From Pseudomonas proteolytica (GTDB lineage: Bacteria; Pseudomonadota; Gammaproteobacteria; Pseudomonadales; Pseudomonadaceae), in assembly GCF_007858275.1 (NCBI RefSeq), contig NZ_VFEV01000003.1, positions 202,906-266,905 on the forward strand: 64,000 bases of DNA. The letters run 5' to 3'. Position numbers and translations under genes: made by a program. Every line of letters starts with the position of its first letter. The stretch's first letter is position 1. Below are positions 34,956 to 45,511 of the stretch, piece by piece. Under the pieces are notes generated by a model. It did not search any database, was not told the origin of the DNA, and worked only from the letters and a program-made list of their open reading frames with translations.

Positions 34956-35468
34956 TCAGACCTTGATGACAAGCGTCACGACAGAGCGCTGTGGGCCAAT
35001 CCCGCCATGGACCTCTCCCTCGATGCTGACCAGCACGTCACCTGCATGCAGGGTCGGCAGGGCTCCTTTGAGGTACCAGTTGACACCTGTCGTCACGACT
35101 GCACCTGAAGCCCAGCCAATGAGCGGCCCGCCCAACGCACCTACCCTCCCGGCAACACCACCTGAGGCCGCAGCAATTCCCTTGGCGACGTTGCCACGCA
35201 TAGTGTTGATAGCATCGGCCTGCTGACGGGTGAGGGGATTGGAAATGCAGACTGTCAGCAGGCATGGCAGGTTTCGAGCCTGCATTCGGTCGTACATATC
35301 GACGACCATGCTGTTGACTTGGTAATGGGCGCGTTTCGCTTCGCCAAAGTGCAGCTCGCGCAGGCGACCTCGGTCGTTTTCCATGAGGGTGATTTGAGAC
35401 AGATTGAAGACGATCCCTTCCTCGGACCTGTACTGCGTGGTCTTCTCGAACTTCATGCGCGTATCCAT
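34956..35468 (-). CDS. hypothetical protein with glycine-zipper hydrophobic segment, 170 residues
   Basis: Not recognised. The N-terminal 75 residues look soluble (FNLSQITLMENDRGRLRELH) and the middle is alpha-helical and polar (NPLTRQQADAINTMRGNVAK). Residues about 96-132 are a Gly/Ala-rich hydrophobic stretch, IAAASGGVAGRVGALGGPLI then GWASGAVVTTGVNWYL, with repeated GxxxG spacing like glycine-zipper membrane proteins. The C-terminus is beta-like (DVLVSIEGEVHGG). ATG 35468 is used; ATG 35456 is possible and both have weak ribosome-binding sites. It is followed by the three-helix protein after 10 bases. It lies on the 3' side of tRNA-Ile2, a frequent integration position. Confidence 0.72.
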   Translation of the reverse strand: MDTRMKFEKTTQYRSEEGIVFNLSQITLMENDRGRLRELHFGEAKRAHYQVNSMVVDMYDRMQARNLPCLLTVCISNPLTRQQADAINTMRGNVAKGIAAASGGVAGRVGALGGPLIGWASGAVVTTGVNWYLKGALPTLHAGDVLVSIEGEVHGGIGPQRSVVTLVIKV

Positions 35469-35700
35469 TCGTGCAAAAAGACGACGATTTTCTACAAGCG
35501 GTGACTAAGATGCAAACAGTCTTTGATGTGAGGCCCCGGGGAATTTGACGTCTGCATGGGTCTCATCGCCAGCAAGCCAACTCCCCGATAACAACACATC
35601 GAATGCGTCGGTTTTGGAGACGTTAGGCCCAGGCGCCTGCGCACGAGGCACTGGCCGGGGCGATTCAGACTGTATCTGCGGTGGTCCATCCAGAAACACG

Positions 35701-35724
35701 AAAGCCGCGCAATGCGCGGCTTTG
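35701..35724 (-). terminator. hairpin downstream of tRNA-Ile2
   Basis: AGCCGCGC and GCGCGGCT form a perfect 8-base stem with a short loop, five bases beyond the tRNA 3' end. The U-tract is short (CTTTCG), so it may be a processing or partial terminator structure. Confidence 0.65.
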
Positions 35725-35728
35725 AGTA

Positions 35729-35805
<77 letters not shown>

Positions 35806-35820
35806 TCAGTAGGTCGCGGA

Positions 35821-38800
35821 TTATAACGATGGTTTCTCCACTGTGCTATCCGAAAAATCTGAATGGGTCATGTGAAGGAAGGTCGCGGCGAAGATGTCGG
35901 CGGGTAGGGGCAGGCTGACGATGTAGCCTTGCATTTGTTCGCAGCCCTCGTCGGCAAGGAAGGCTTGCTGGGCGGGGGTTTCGACGCCTTCGGCGATGAT
36001 GGTGAATTGCATGCTGTGGCCCAGGGCGATGATGGCGCGCACGATGGCGGCATCGTGGGGGTCGTCTGGCAGGCCGCGGACGAAGGACTGGTCGATTTTC
36101 AGGAAGTCCAGGGGCAGGCGCTTGAGGTAACTCAAGGACGAGTAGCCGGTACCAAAGTCGTCGATGGCCAGTTGGACGCCCAGGCGTTTGAGTTTATGCA
36201 GCACTTCAAGAGCCTCTTCGGCCTGGCTCATGATGAAGTTTTCGGTGATCTCCAGTTGCAGGCAGTCCGGCTCCAGGCGGTTGTCCCGCAGCAGTTGCTC
36301 GATGCGCCCCAGCAGGTTGGGGTGGCGCAGTTGGGCACCGGCAAGGTTGACGGAGAGCGGGCCAAAGTCGTCATAGGTTTTGCGCCACAGGTGCAGTTGG
36401 CGGCAAGCCTGTTCCAGGACCCAGTCGCCGATTTGCAGGATCATGCCGTTCTCTTCGGCCAGGGCGATGAAGTGCTCAGGTGGCACGTCGCCAAAGGTGG
36501 GGTGGCGCCAGCGGATCAGGGCTTCGGCGCCGATCAGTTGCTGGGTTTCCAGGCTCAGCTTTGGCTGGTAATACAGAAACAGTTCGTCGCGCTCTATGGC
36601 GCGGCGTAGTTCGTGTTCGAGGGCAACGCGCTCGTTGGCCTGGGCGGTGAGGTCCTGGGTGTAACGTTCGACCCGATTGCGGCCCTTGGCTTTGGAACGG
36701 TACATGGCGGCATCGGCGTTTTTGACCAGGGTGGCGACGTCGATGCCGTCCTGCGGGTAGAGGCTGGTGCCGATGCTGGCGCTGATAAAAAACTCGTGCT
36801 CGCCCGCCTGAAAGGGCAGGGTGAAGCAGGCCAGCAGTTTATTGGCCAGGTGCTGCGCGTCGCTGGCTTGTTGCAGGCCGGGCAGCAGGATGATGAATTC
36901 GTCACCGCCCAGGCGGGCCACGGTGTCGATGTCGCGCAGTTGCTCCTTGAGGCGCACCGCGATGTCCTTGAGCAGCAGGTCGCCAATCGGGTGGCCGAGG
37001 CTGTCGTTGATGTGTTTGAAGCGGTCGAGGTCGAGAAACAGCACCGCACCCTGGCTGCCGGTTTCCTGTTGGCCGGTGAGGGCTGTCTGCAGGCGGCTCT
37101 CAAACAGGGTGCGGTTGGGCAGCCCGGTAAGCGGATCGTGATGCGCCTGGTAGTCGAGCCGCGCCTGGGCGTGCTTGAGGCTGGAGATGTCGGCAAATAC
37201 CGCCACGAAGTGGGTGATTGACTGCTCGTGGTTGCGCACGGCACTGATGGTCAGCCAACTGGGGTACAACTCGCCGTTCTTGCGTCGGTTGGAGATCTCG
37301 CCTTGCCAATGGCCGTTGGCGGTCAGTTGATGCCACATGGCGGCGTAGAACGCGCTGTCATGCAGGCCGGAGGCCAGCAGGCGCGGGGTGTGGCCGAGGG
37401 CTTCGGCTTCGCTGTAGCCGGTGATTTCGCTGAAGGCACGGTTGACGGCGCTGATGTTTTGCCGGGTATCGGTGATCAGTACGCCTTCGGCCGTGCTTTC
37501 AAAAACCGTCGCGGCCTGTTGCAGTTTTTCCTGCATCAACTGGCGTTCGGTAATGTCGCGGGCGATGGTCAGCATACAGTCGTCATCCCCGATCGGCAGT
37601 GGACGACTGGACACTTCGCACAGGCGAATCTGGCCGTCACTGCGCCGGATATGACAGACAAAATCACGCACCAGGCCGTCGCGGTGCAGCAGGTCGAGCA
37701 TGTGTCTGCGTTCGTTCAAGTCCACCCAGATGCCCAGGTCCAGGGTCGACTGGTCCAGGGACATTGCACTGTTGAAACCGGTGATACGGCTGAAGCCTTC
37801 ATTGACCTCCAGCAGCAGGCCATCATGCTGGCGTGTCAGCAGCAAGCCGTCGGGCGAGGCATGGAAGGCCTTGGCGAATTTTTCTTCGGAAGTCTGCAGT
37901 AGTTGCTGGGTTTCCTTCAGTTGGGTGATGTCCCGCACCACCACGACAAGCGCTTCGGTTGCATCGAGCTGGAAGGGTTCGGCGGAGATCAGCCCGGTAA
38001 ACGCCTGGCCATTACTGCGCAGGAACGGCATCTCCAGGTTGCGGATGCTGGTGGTCTGCACGCGCTTGAGCAGGTTGGGGCCTACGCCCTGGATGCCCCA
38101 GATGTTCAGCTCGGTGGCGGTCTTGCCGATGACGTCTGCAGCACTTAGGCCTATCTGGTCCTCGAATGCCTTGTTGACCTCCAGCAGGCAACCATCGGAC
38201 AGGCGAGCGATCACCAGTATGTCCGGGCATTGCTGGAACACCGAGGCGAACTTCTCCTCTGAGAGCTGCAATGCTTCCTCGGTGCGCTTGGCCTCGCTGA
38301 TATCGATCATCAGGCCTCGCATGACGGGCTCATGCCCATGCTTGATCAGGCTGACAATGTCCCTGACCCATAGGCAGCGGCCGTCGGCGGTGATTACCCG
38401 GTAATCGATGCTGTGGTCGCGGTTGGCGCGGGTTTCCCGTTGGCAGAAGGTGTCGGCGCGGGTCAGGTCGGCGGGGTGGATGATATTGCGCCAGAAGCCT
38501 GGGATCAGCCAGTGCGCCCTTGGATAGCCCAGCAGTTCCTCGGCGTGGGGCGACACATAGCTGTAGGTGAAGTCATGGATGTCAGCTTCCCAGGCGATGG
38601 CTGACAGGCTTTCTACCAGCCCGCGGTAATGGTATTCGCTGCTGCGCAACTCCTGCTCCAAGGCCACCCTGCGGGAAATCTCCGAACTGAGCCGACGATT
38701 GATCCGAATCACGATGGCCAGCACGGTACTCAACAGCAGCACCGCAGGCAGGCCGTAGAGCAGCAAGTCGGTCCAGAAGGCGCGGTGATCGATGACATTG

Positions 38801-39564
38801 CCGACCCAATGTTCCTGGATCTCGTCAATTTCCCGGGGGCTGAGGTCGGCGAGGACTTTATCCAGGATGCCGATCAGCATTTTGTTTTCGCGGGGCACGC
38901 CCATCGCCAGTTGATAGCGATAAGGCGTTTCGCCACTGACATATAAACCATCGAGCTTGAGTTGGCGCAGGCTCCAGACACTGGAGGCCAGGTCCCCGAC
39001 GACGGCGTCCACCTCATCGGTGGCCAGGGCCTGTAACGTCGAGCTGACGTTGGGCATCGCCACCAGGTTCAAGTCGGGATGGTGGGTGCGCAGCAACTCG
39101 TGGGGGGCATAGTTCTCCACCACGGCAATCTTCAACCCGTACAGGTCCTTGAGGGAGCGGGGTTGGGCGCCGCCTTCGTGGGCGAGGATGACTATCGGGA
39201 AGTCGAGGTAAGGCCGGGAAAATGCCAGGAAACCCTGACGCTCCGGGGTGGACATAATGCCCGGCAAGAGGTCGAGCTGGTTGTTCCTGGCCTGCTCCAG
39301 CAGTGCGCTCCAGTTGGCGGGCTCGATCAACTTGACCTTGATACCCAGGCGATCCTGGATCAGTCGAACATAGTCAGCCGCCAGGCCCTGGTAGCGGCCT
39401 TCTTCATCGCGATATTCAAATGGCGGCCACGACGCATCAACGCCCAGGCGCAGCTCCGGGTGGTCCGCCAACCAGCCATGCTCTTCATCAGTGAGAGTCA
39501 ACGCGCCAGCCGTTGCGGTCCAGGTCAGCAGCGACAGCAGTAGCACGGTCGGCAGTCTGGGCAT
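35821..39564 (-). CDS. rmcA: RmcA-like sensor: periplasmic SBP, four PAS, GGDEF and EAL domains
   Basis: A 1247-residue inner-membrane protein. Order: signal peptide (1-21), solute-binding type 3 periplasmic domain (about 30-260, LRLGVDASWPPFEYRDEEG), a transmembrane helix near 268-290, four PAS domains (about 310-810), GGDEF (about 815-980) and EAL (about 990-1230). RLGGDEF is intact and preceded by RDID, an RxxD inhibitory site; the EAL side has GAEALIRWRHP and AIDDFGTGYSSLSYLKRLP. P. aeruginosa RmcA has the same layout, the same length (about 1,245) and the same place beside rpoD; there it lowers c-di-GMP in response to redox/phenazine state. Net activity here is inferred from that orthologue. 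Confidence 0.9.
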   Translation of the reverse strand: MPRLPTVLLLSLLTWTATAGALTLTDEEHGWLADHPELRLGVDASWPPFEYRDEEGRYQGLAADYVRLIQDRLGIKVKLIEPANWSALLEQARNNQLDLLPGIMSTPERQGFLAFSRPYLDFPIVILAHEGGAQPRSLKDLYGLKIAVVENYAPHELLRTHHPDLNLVAMPNVSSTLQALATDEVDAVVGDLASSVWSLRQLKLDGLYVSGETPYRYQLAMGVPRENKMLIGILDKVLADLSPREIDEIQEHWVGNVIDHRAFWTDLLLYGLPAVLLLSTVLAIVIRINRRLSSEISRRVALEQELRSSEYHYRGLVESLSAIAWEADIHDFTYSYVSPHAEELLGYPRAHWLIPGFWRNIIHPADLTRADTFCQRETRANRDHSIDYRVITADGRCLWVRDIVSLIKHGHEPVMRGLMIDISEAKRTEEALQLSEEKFASVFQQCPDILVIARLSDGCLLEVNKAFEDQIGLSAADVIGKTATELNIWGIQGVGPNLLKRVQTTSIRNLEMPFLRSNGQAFTGLISAEPFQLDATEALVVVVRDITQLKETQQLLQTSEEKFAKAFHASPDGLLLTRQHDGLLLEVNEGFSRITGFNSAMSLDQSTLDLGIWVDLNERRHMLDLLHRDGLVRDFVCHIRRSDGQIRLCEVSSRPLPIGDDDCMLTIARDITERQLMQEKLQQAATVFESTAEGVLITDTRQNISAVNRAFSEITGYSEAEALGHTPRLLASGLHDSAFYAAMWHQLTANGHWQGEISNRRKNGELYPSWLTISAVRNHEQSITHFVAVFADISSLKHAQARLDYQAHHDPLTGLPNRTLFESRLQTALTGQQETGSQGAVLFLDLDRFKHINDSLGHPIGDLLLKDIAVRLKEQLRDIDTVARLGGDEFIILLPGLQQASDAQHLANKLLACFTLPFQAGEHEFFISASIGTSLYPQDGIDVATLVKNADAAMYRSKAKGRNRVERYTQDLTAQANERVALEHELRRAIERDELFLYYQPKLSLETQQLIGAEALIRWRHPTFGDVPPEHFIALAEENGMILQIGDWVLEQACRQLHLWRKTYDDFGPLSVNLAGAQLRHPNLLGRIEQLLRDNRLEPDCLQLEITENFIMSQAEEALEVLHKLKRLGVQLAIDDFGTGYSSLSYLKRLPLDFLKIDQSFVRGLPDDPHDAAIVRAIIALGHSMQFTIIAEGVETPAQQAFLADEGCEQMQGYIVSLPLPADIFAATFLHMTHSDFSDSTVEKPSL

Positions 39565-39654
39565 AACGGTCTCGTTATGGCACGGGGAATATTTCGAGTG
39601 TAGACGGGCATTGCGAGGGGAGGTAAAGCGGGGGGAGATTTAATCTGCACAAAG

Positions 39655-39686
39655 CAAAACCCCCAGGCCTGGGCCTGGGGGTTTTG
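39655..39686 (-). terminator. terminator of rpoD operon
   Basis: A 14-base perfect stem (CAAAACCCCCAGGC and complement, four-base loop), four bases after the rpoD stop, with the A/T run inside the stem arms. Confidence 0.9.
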
Positions 39687-39689
39687 TGA

Positions 39690-41540
39690 TCACTCGTCGA
39701 GGAAGGAGCGCAAATGCTCGCTTCTCGTCGGGTGGCGCAACTTGCGCAGCGCCTTGGCTTCGATCTGACGGATCCGCTCGCGGGTCACGTCAAACTGCTT
39801 ACCGACTTCCTCAAGGGTGTGGTCGGTATTCATGTCGATGCCGAAACGCATGCGCAGTACCTTGGCTTCACGGGCAGTGAGGCCGGACAGTACGTCGCGT
39901 GTCGCTTCTTTGAGGCTCTCAACGGTGGCGACATCGATTGGCGACTGCATGGTCGAGTCTTCGATGAAGTCACCCAGGTGGGAGTCTTCGTCATCACCAA
40001 TCGGGGTTTCCATGGAGATCGGCTCTTTAGCGATCTTCAATACCTTGCGGATTTTATCCTCAGGCATTTCCATGCGTTCACCCAGCTCTTCCGGGGTCGG
40101 TTCGCGACCCATTTCCTGCAACATCTGCCGGGAAATACGGTTGAGCTTGTTGATGGTCTCGATCATGTGCACCGGAATACGGATGGTGCGGGCCTGGTCG
40201 GCGATCGAGCGAGTGATCGCCTGACGGATCCACCAGGTGGCATAAGTCGAGAACTTGTAGCCGCGACGGTATTCGAACTTGTCCACAGCCTTCATCAAGC
40301 CGATGTTGCCTTCCTGGATCAGGTCGAGGAATTGCAAGCCACGGTTGGTGTACTTCTTGGCGATGGAGATCACCAGACGCAAGTTCGCTTCAACCATCTC
40401 TTTCTTCGCGCGACGGGCCTTGGCCTCGCCGATCGACATGCGACGGTTGATGTCCTTGATCTCGGCAATCGTCAGACCGGTTTCGGTCTGCAATGCAGTC
40501 AGCTTCTGCTGGCAACGAACGATGTCGGCCTGGAAGCGACCAATGGCTTCAGCGTATTTGCTTTTGCCCTTGGCCAGTGCATCGGTCCAGCTTTCGTCAA
40601 CTTCATTGCCCGGAAACTGGCGCAGGAAGTCGGTACGCGGCATGCGCGCATCACGGACACAGAGCTGCATGATCGCACGCTCTTGTGCACGCAGACGCTC
40701 AAGGGCGCTACGAACCCGCTCAACCAGGCCTTCGAATTGCTTCGGCACCAGTTTGATCGGCATGAACAGCTCAGCCAGGGCCAGCAGCTCGGCGGTTGCC
40801 TGCTTGCTGCCACGACCGTGCTTCTTCAGGGCCTTGCGCGCCAGTTCCATCTGATCGGAGACCGCGCCAAAGCGCTGGGCTGCGATGATCGGATCCGGGC
40901 CGCTTTCGACTTCTTCTTCGTCGTCGGTGCTGGCTTCAGCCTCGTCGTCGTCGGTTTCGTCGTCCGCTTTCACGGCCTTCGGGTCGACAGGCGGCGGAAT
41001 TTCGGCGGCAGGCGGCGTAATGCCGTCGTCCGGGTCGATATAACCGCTCAGGACGTCGGACAGGCGGCCACCTTCGGTGGTAACGCGGGTGTACTCGGAG
41101 AGAATGTGGTCAACCGTGCCAGGGAAGTGCGCAATTGCGCCCATCACTTCGCGGATGCCCTCTTCGATACGCTTGGCGATTTCGATTTCGCCTTCGCGTG
41201 TCAGCAGCTCGACGGTACCCATTTCGCGCATATACATGCGCACAGGGTCCGTCGTGCGGCCTATATCGGTCTCGACTGCAGCCAGCGCGGCAGCAGCTTC
41301 TTCAGCGGCGGCCTCGTCGGTATCAGCGTCGGCCAGCATAAGGGAATCCTTATCTGGCGCGACTTCGAATACGTTGATCCCCATGTCGTTAATCATGCGG
41401 ATGATGTCTTCCACCTGCTCTGGATCTGAAATATCTTCAGGCAGGTGGTCGTTGACCTCCGCGTAAGTCAGGTAACCCTGCTCACGACCGAGTGTGATCA
41501 ACTCTTTGATACGAGACTGCTGTTGCGCTTTTCCGGACAT
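39690..41540 (-). CDS. rpoD: RNA polymerase primary sigma factor (sigma70)
   Basis: The 616-residue housekeeping sigma factor. Region 1.1 is at the N-terminus ([20 protein letters not shown]), followed by a region 1.2 block ([11 protein letters not shown]) and an acidic spacer ([20 protein letters not shown]) near 190-210. Region 2 has [40 protein letters not shown] and [18 protein letters not shown]. Region 4.2 ends with [20 protein letters not shown]. It lies 67 bp after dnaG in the rpsU-dnaG-rpoD operon. Confidence 0.99.
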   Translation of the reverse strand: MSGKAQQQSRIKELITLGREQGYLTYAEVNDHLPEDISDPEQVEDIIRMINDMGINVFEVAPDKDSLMLADADTDEAAAEEAAAALAAVETDIGRTTDPVRMYMREMGTVELLTREGEIEIAKRIEEGIREVMGAIAHFPGTVDHILSEYTRVTTEGGRLSDVLSGYIDPDDGITPPAAEIPPPVDPKAVKADDETDDDEAEASTDDEEEVESGPDPIIAAQRFGAVSDQMELARKALKKHGRGSKQATAELLALAELFMPIKLVPKQFEGLVERVRSALERLRAQERAIMQLCVRDARMPRTDFLRQFPGNEVDESWTDALAKGKSKYAEAIGRFQADIVRCQQKLTALQTETGLTIAEIKDINRRMSIGEAKARRAKKEMVEANLRLVISIAKKYTNRGLQFLDLIQEGNIGLMKAVDKFEYRRGYKFSTYATWWIRQAITRSIADQARTIRIPVHMIETINKLNRISRQMLQEMGREPTPEELGERMEMPEDKIRKVLKIAKEPISMETPIGDDEDSHLGDFIEDSTMQSPIDVATVESLKEATRDVLSGLTAREAKVLRMRFGIDMNTDHTLEEVGKQFDVTRERIRQIEAKALRKLRHPTRSEHLRSFLDE

Positions 41541-41607
41541 AACACCCTATCCACTGAAGGTCTTGGCGGGCAAAAAACAAGCCGAGGATTATACCCGAGC
41601 TATGACC

Positions 41608-43578
41608 TCACACGCCAGCTGAGGTCGGGTTTGATGCGGAAACATTCTGTTTTAAGAGGTCGCGCATCTGCTTTGCTATCTGAATTTGCTCTTCAGCCGA
41701 CAATCCTGGCTGCCTTGCTTTCTTGATAAGTTCATCGAGGGTCTGCGTGTGCTGACCCGCGGATAACCTAGTAATGGTGTCTAAAAACTGTTGTTCAAGG
41801 TTATCGCCGTCAATTAACCACTCCTTTTCTGCGAGCGCTTTCAACAAACGTCCTTGCTCCGTGCCATGCCAGCGGGCCATCAACTGGATTGAGTTTAGCT
41901 TAGGATTTTTCTGCACGGCCTCGATCAGGGCAATCAGCACCTGGGCGTAGGTGTTGCTTTCGTTGGCAAAATGTTCGGCGCTTTCCACCCGGCCCGCCAG
42001 TTGCGGGTGGTGGATCAGGGTGCGCAGGGCAATCAGCGTCGGCGCTTCTACGGCCACCGGCGTGCGCGGGGCGTACGGTTCGTCGCGGTCGCCGCGCTTG
42101 CCGTTTTTGTTCCAGGGCTTCTTGTCCCATTTCTTGCCGCCGGCGCCGGGTTTTTTCGGTGTCCAGTCCTGTTGCGGCACAAAGGCTTCTTGAGGCTGGT
42201 GAAAATCCCCATAGTCCGGCATGGCGTCGTAGTCGAAGCCCGGGTCGTAGGCCGGTGGCGCATCCTGGGGTGCGCTGTGCACCAGCTGGCTGACCGCCTC
42301 GCCGCTCAGCCCGGTGATTTCCAGCAAGCGCTGGCGCATCAGGGCCTTGAGGTTGGCGCCGGGAACCTTGTCGATCAGCGGTGCCGCGAGGGTGGCCATG
42401 TGGGCCTTGCCTTCGAGGGAGCGCGGGTCGGCTTCTTCGGTCAATTGCTGGAAGAAATAATCGGCCAGCGGCTGTGCGTGCTGATGAATGCGCGCGCGAA
42501 ACGCATCGGTACCTTCGGAGCGCACCAGGGTATCCGGGTCTTCACCTTCGGGCAGGAACAGAAAGCGCGCGCGGCGCCCGTCCTGCAGGCTCGACAGGGT
42601 GGCTTCGAGGGCGCGCCAGGCGGCATTGCGGCCGGCCTGGTCACCGTCGAAGCAGAACAGCACGCTGGGCACCACGCGAAACAGGCGTTTCATGTGTTCT
42701 TCGCTGGTGGCGGTGCCGAGGGTGGCCACGGCATTGCGCAAGCCTTGCTGGGCCAGGGCGATAACGTCCATATAGCCTTCAACCACGATGATTTCATCGA
42801 GGTTGCGGTTGTTCTTGCGCGCTTCGAACAGGCCGTAGAGTTCCTGGCCCTTGTGAAACACCGGGGTTTCCGGGGAGTTCAGGTATTTGGGCTTGTCGTC
42901 GCCCAATACCCGGCCGCCGAAGGCGATGATGCGGCCACGGCTGTCGCGGATCGGGAACATCACTCGGTCGCGGAAGCGGTCATAACGCTTGCCGGTCTCG
43001 GCATTTTCCACCAGCAAGCCAGCGTCGATCATGGCTTTTTGCTGCAGGGTATCGCTGCTCAGATGCTTGTACAGGTTGTCCCAACCCGGCGGGGCGAAGC
43101 CCAGGCCGAAGTCGCGGGCGATTTCCCCGGTCAGGCCGCGGCCCTTGAGGTAATCCACGGCGGCTTTGCGCTGTGGATGGCTTTTAAGGGCCTGGCGGTA
43201 GAACTCGGCGGCGGCGGTGAGCAGCGGATACAGCGGCGAATCCGTGGGCTGGCGTGGTTTGTGCGGTCGGCCACTTTCTTCGCGGGGGATTTCCATGCCG
43301 GCGGCTTTTGCCAGTTCCTCGACGGCCTGGGGGAAGTCCAGGTTGTCGTGGTCCATGATAAAGCCAAGGGCATTGCCGCCCGCGCCGCAACCGAAGCAGT
43401 AGTAGAACTGCTTGTCGGGGCTGACGCTGAACGATGGAGTCTTTTCTTTGTGGAACGGGCAGCAGGCGGTGTAGTTCTTGCCGGCTTTTTTCATTTGCAC
43501 GCGCGAGCTGACAACATCGACGATGTCGGTGCGGTTCAGAAGGTCGTCAATAAAGCTCTGGGGAATTAGCCCGGCCAT
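41608..43578 (-). CDS. dnaG: DNA primase
   Basis: A 656-residue primase that makes RNA primers at the replication fork. The zinc domain ligands are Cys40, His43, Cys61 and Cys64 (CPFHKEKTPSFSV...YYCFGCGAGG). The TOPRIM core is at IVVEGYMDVIAL and CFDGDQAGRNAAWRA. A Lys/Pro-rich linker (PKKPGAGGKKWDKKPWNKNG) precedes the DnaB-binding C-terminal domain. The start at 43578 (MAGLIPQSFIDD) is the conserved one although its ribosome-binding site is weak, in keeping with low primase expression. Confidence 0.98.
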   Translation of the reverse strand: MAGLIPQSFIDDLLNRTDIVDVVSSRVQMKKAGKNYTACCPFHKEKTPSFSVSPDKQFYYCFGCGAGGNALGFIMDHDNLDFPQAVEELAKAAGMEIPREESGRPHKPRQPTDSPLYPLLTAAAEFYRQALKSHPQRKAAVDYLKGRGLTGEIARDFGLGFAPPGWDNLYKHLSSDTLQQKAMIDAGLLVENAETGKRYDRFRDRVMFPIRDSRGRIIAFGGRVLGDDKPKYLNSPETPVFHKGQELYGLFEARKNNRNLDEIIVVEGYMDVIALAQQGLRNAVATLGTATSEEHMKRLFRVVPSVLFCFDGDQAGRNAAWRALEATLSSLQDGRRARFLFLPEGEDPDTLVRSEGTDAFRARIHQHAQPLADYFFQQLTEEADPRSLEGKAHMATLAAPLIDKVPGANLKALMRQRLLEITGLSGEAVSQLVHSAPQDAPPAYDPGFDYDAMPDYGDFHQPQEAFVPQQDWTPKKPGAGGKKWDKKPWNKNGKRGDRDEPYAPRTPVAVEAPTLIALRTLIHHPQLAGRVESAEHFANESNTYAQVLIALIEAVQKNPKLNSIQLMARWHGTEQGRLLKALAEKEWLIDGDNLEQQFLDTITRLSAGQHTQTLDELIKKARQPGLSAEEQIQIAKQMRDLLKQNVSASNPTSAGV

Positions 43579-44032
43579 GGCGTTCTCGTCATCACTGCGT
43601 GTAAATGAGGGCCCGTGACGCACTCAAGTCGCGCATGTCGGCGGCTTGATCATCGATTGTCTGTTTGGGCTGTCAGGAAGTCTATCTGTCGAGCGTTCAC
43701 TGACGTTAGTTCCAATCAGTCTTCGACGTATCTGAAAGTGTTGCCCTGGAGTCCGGTCACGGCCAATGGCGGCCTCGGAAGCTCATCGTGGGGCACAGCC
43801 GACCTATTGATCGCCTGTTTGGAAAATAAGTGTGCTCGTCAGTAGCCTTGTTAGGCTCGTCAGAAGAGACGTGCACCGCTGGCAAAAGAGCCAGTCCTGA
43901 CGTTTGAAACAGTGAAGCTTTGTCTCGGTCGCATGGGCGGCGTCGACGGTGAAGCATCAAGCGATATCCGCAAATGCCAACAGCCCGGCTGAGGGCCGGG
44001 CTTGGCAGAAGCTTGCTACGAACGTCTGTGTA
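43579..44032. other. long non-coding interval between rpsU and dnaG
   Basis: About 450 bases with no supportable gene. It begins (in the reading direction) with the rpsU hairpin at 43982-44002 and contains a small AGCCT-TGTT-AGGCT hairpin and two GCTCGTCAG copies near 43833 and 43855. It is probably an untranslated leader or separate promoter region for dnaG-rpoD. Confidence 0.5.
43982..44002 (-). terminator. hairpin after rpsU
   Basis: AGCCCGGC and GCCGGGCT form a perfect 8-base stem with a five-base loop about 30 bases beyond the rpsU stop. The following U-tract is poor, so partial readthrough into dnaG is expected, as in other rpsU-dnaG-rpoD operons. Confidence 0.7.
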
Positions 44033-44248
44033 TTAGTACAGACGAACGGCGCGGCGCTGTTCGCGCTGAACTTTCTTGGCGTGACGCTTAACAGCGGCTG
44101 CTGCTTTACGTTTACGCTCAGAAGTTGGCTTCTCATAAAATTCGCGGCTACGAACTTCAGCCAGAACACCGGCTTTTTCGCAGGAGCGCTTGAAACGACG
44201 CAGAGCTACGTCGAAGGGTTCGTTCTCTTTTACTTTGACGGCTGGCAT
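44033..44248 (-). CDS. rpsU: 30S ribosomal protein S21
   Basis: A 71-residue, strongly basic protein: [40 protein letters not shown] and [20 protein letters not shown]. It is needed for initiation through the 16S 3' end region. It is the first gene of the macromolecular synthesis operon and is divergent from tsaD, sharing a 203-bp promoter region. Confidence 0.99.
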
Positions 44249-44451
44249 CCAGAGCTACCTTCTTTCATTACCGGGAATCAACGTTCTCGTCGCAAAAAAT
44301 TCGCGGCTGAGGTCGTCGGTTTTTAAGGGTTGCGGATGTTAACCCCTCATTGCCCGGAATGCAAAGCCTCTGATCGAAAACCGCTAGTCGGGAGGGGGCA
44401 TGGCGACTATTATGCGCGCCTTCGAATTCAGCCTCTACAAGGCGCAAACCC

Positions 44452-45477
44452 ATGTTAGTACTGGGCTTAGAAACCTCCTGCGACGAGACCGGCGTCGCGC
44501 TTTACGACAGTGAACGCGGGCTTTTGGCCGATGCACTGTTCAGTCAGATAGACCTGCATCGCGCCTATGGTGGCGTGGTGCCGGAGCTGGCCAGCCGTGA
44601 TCACGTCAAACGCATGTTGCCATTGATCCGCCAGGTGTTGGACGAGGCCGATTGTGTCGCGACCGAGATCGATGCCATTGCCTACACCGCCGGCCCTGGA
44701 TTGGTCGGGGCCCTGCTGGTTGGGGCTTCCTGCGCCCAGGCGCTGGCATTTGCCTGGGGTATTCCAGCCCTTGGCGTGCACCACATGGAAGGCCATTTAC
44801 TGGCGCCCATGCTGGAAGAAAACCCACCCGAGTTCCCGTTCGTCGCTTTGTTGGTTTCGGGCGGCCATACGCAGCTGGTTCAGGTCGATGCAATCGGTCA
44901 GTACACGCTTCTGGGGGAAACCCTGGACGATGCCGCCGGTGAAGCGTTCGACAAGACCGCCAAGATGATGGGCCTCAATTACCCCGGCGGTCCGGAAATT
45001 GCGCGCCTGGCGCAAAAAGGTGTGGCTGGGCGCTATACCTTCCCCCGCCCCATGTGTGATCGCCCAGGCTTGATGTTCAGCTTCAGTGGCTTGAAAACCT
45101 CGGCCTTGAACACCTGGCAGCAAAGCGTCAGCGCCGGGGACGACAGTGAGCAAGCCCGTTGCGACATCTCTCTGGCGTTCCAGCAGGCGGTGGTGGAGAC
45201 TTTGACCATCAAGTGCAAGCGCGCCTTGAAGCAGGCCGGGATGAAGCGCCTGGTGATTGCGGGCGGCGTCAGCGCCAACAAGGCCTTGCGTCTGTCCCTG
45301 GAGAAAATGCTCGGCGACATGAAGGGCAATGTGTTTTACGCGCGCCCCGAGTTCTGTACCGATAACGGCGCGATGATTGCCTTTGCCGGGTGCCAGCGCT
45401 TGCAGGCAGGCCAGCACGAGAGCCTGGCCATCAGCGTGCAGGCGCGCTGGCCGATGGAGCAGTTGCCGCCCTTGTGA
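44452..45477 (+). CDS. tsaD: tRNA N6-threonylcarbamoyladenosine synthase subunit TsaD
   Basis: A 341-residue ASKHA-fold protein that transfers the threonylcarbamoyl group to A37 of ANN-decoding tRNAs. The metal-binding histidines are in [14 protein letters not shown], nucleotide loops are [16 protein letters not shown] and [10 protein letters not shown], and [11 protein letters not shown] and [13 protein letters not shown] complete the active site. AAGGCG precedes the ATG. It is monocistronic and convergent with plsY. Confidence 0.98.
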   Translation: MLVLGLETSCDETGVALYDSERGLLADALFSQIDLHRAYGGVVPELASRDHVKRMLPLIRQVLDEADCVATEIDAIAYTAGPGLVGALLVGASCAQALAFAWGIPALGVHHMEGHLLAPMLEENPPEFPFVALLVSGGHTQLVQVDAIGQYTLLGETLDDAAGEAFDKTAKMMGLNYPGGPEIARLAQKGVAGRYTFPRPMCDRPGLMFSFSGLKTSALNTWQQSVSAGDDSEQARCDISLAFQQAVVETLTIKCKRALKQAGMKRLVIAGGVSANKALRLSLEKMLGDMKGNVFYARPEFCTDNGAMIAFAGCQRLQAGQHESLAISVQARWPMEQLPPL

Positions 45478-45511
45478 GCAGACGAACATGAGCCGGGCTC
45501 ACCGGGCATAT

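Noticed and set aside
41971..43569. 532-codon open frame antisense to dnaG
   Set aside because: dnaG on the minus strand has all primase motifs; the plus-strand frame has none and results from codon bias.
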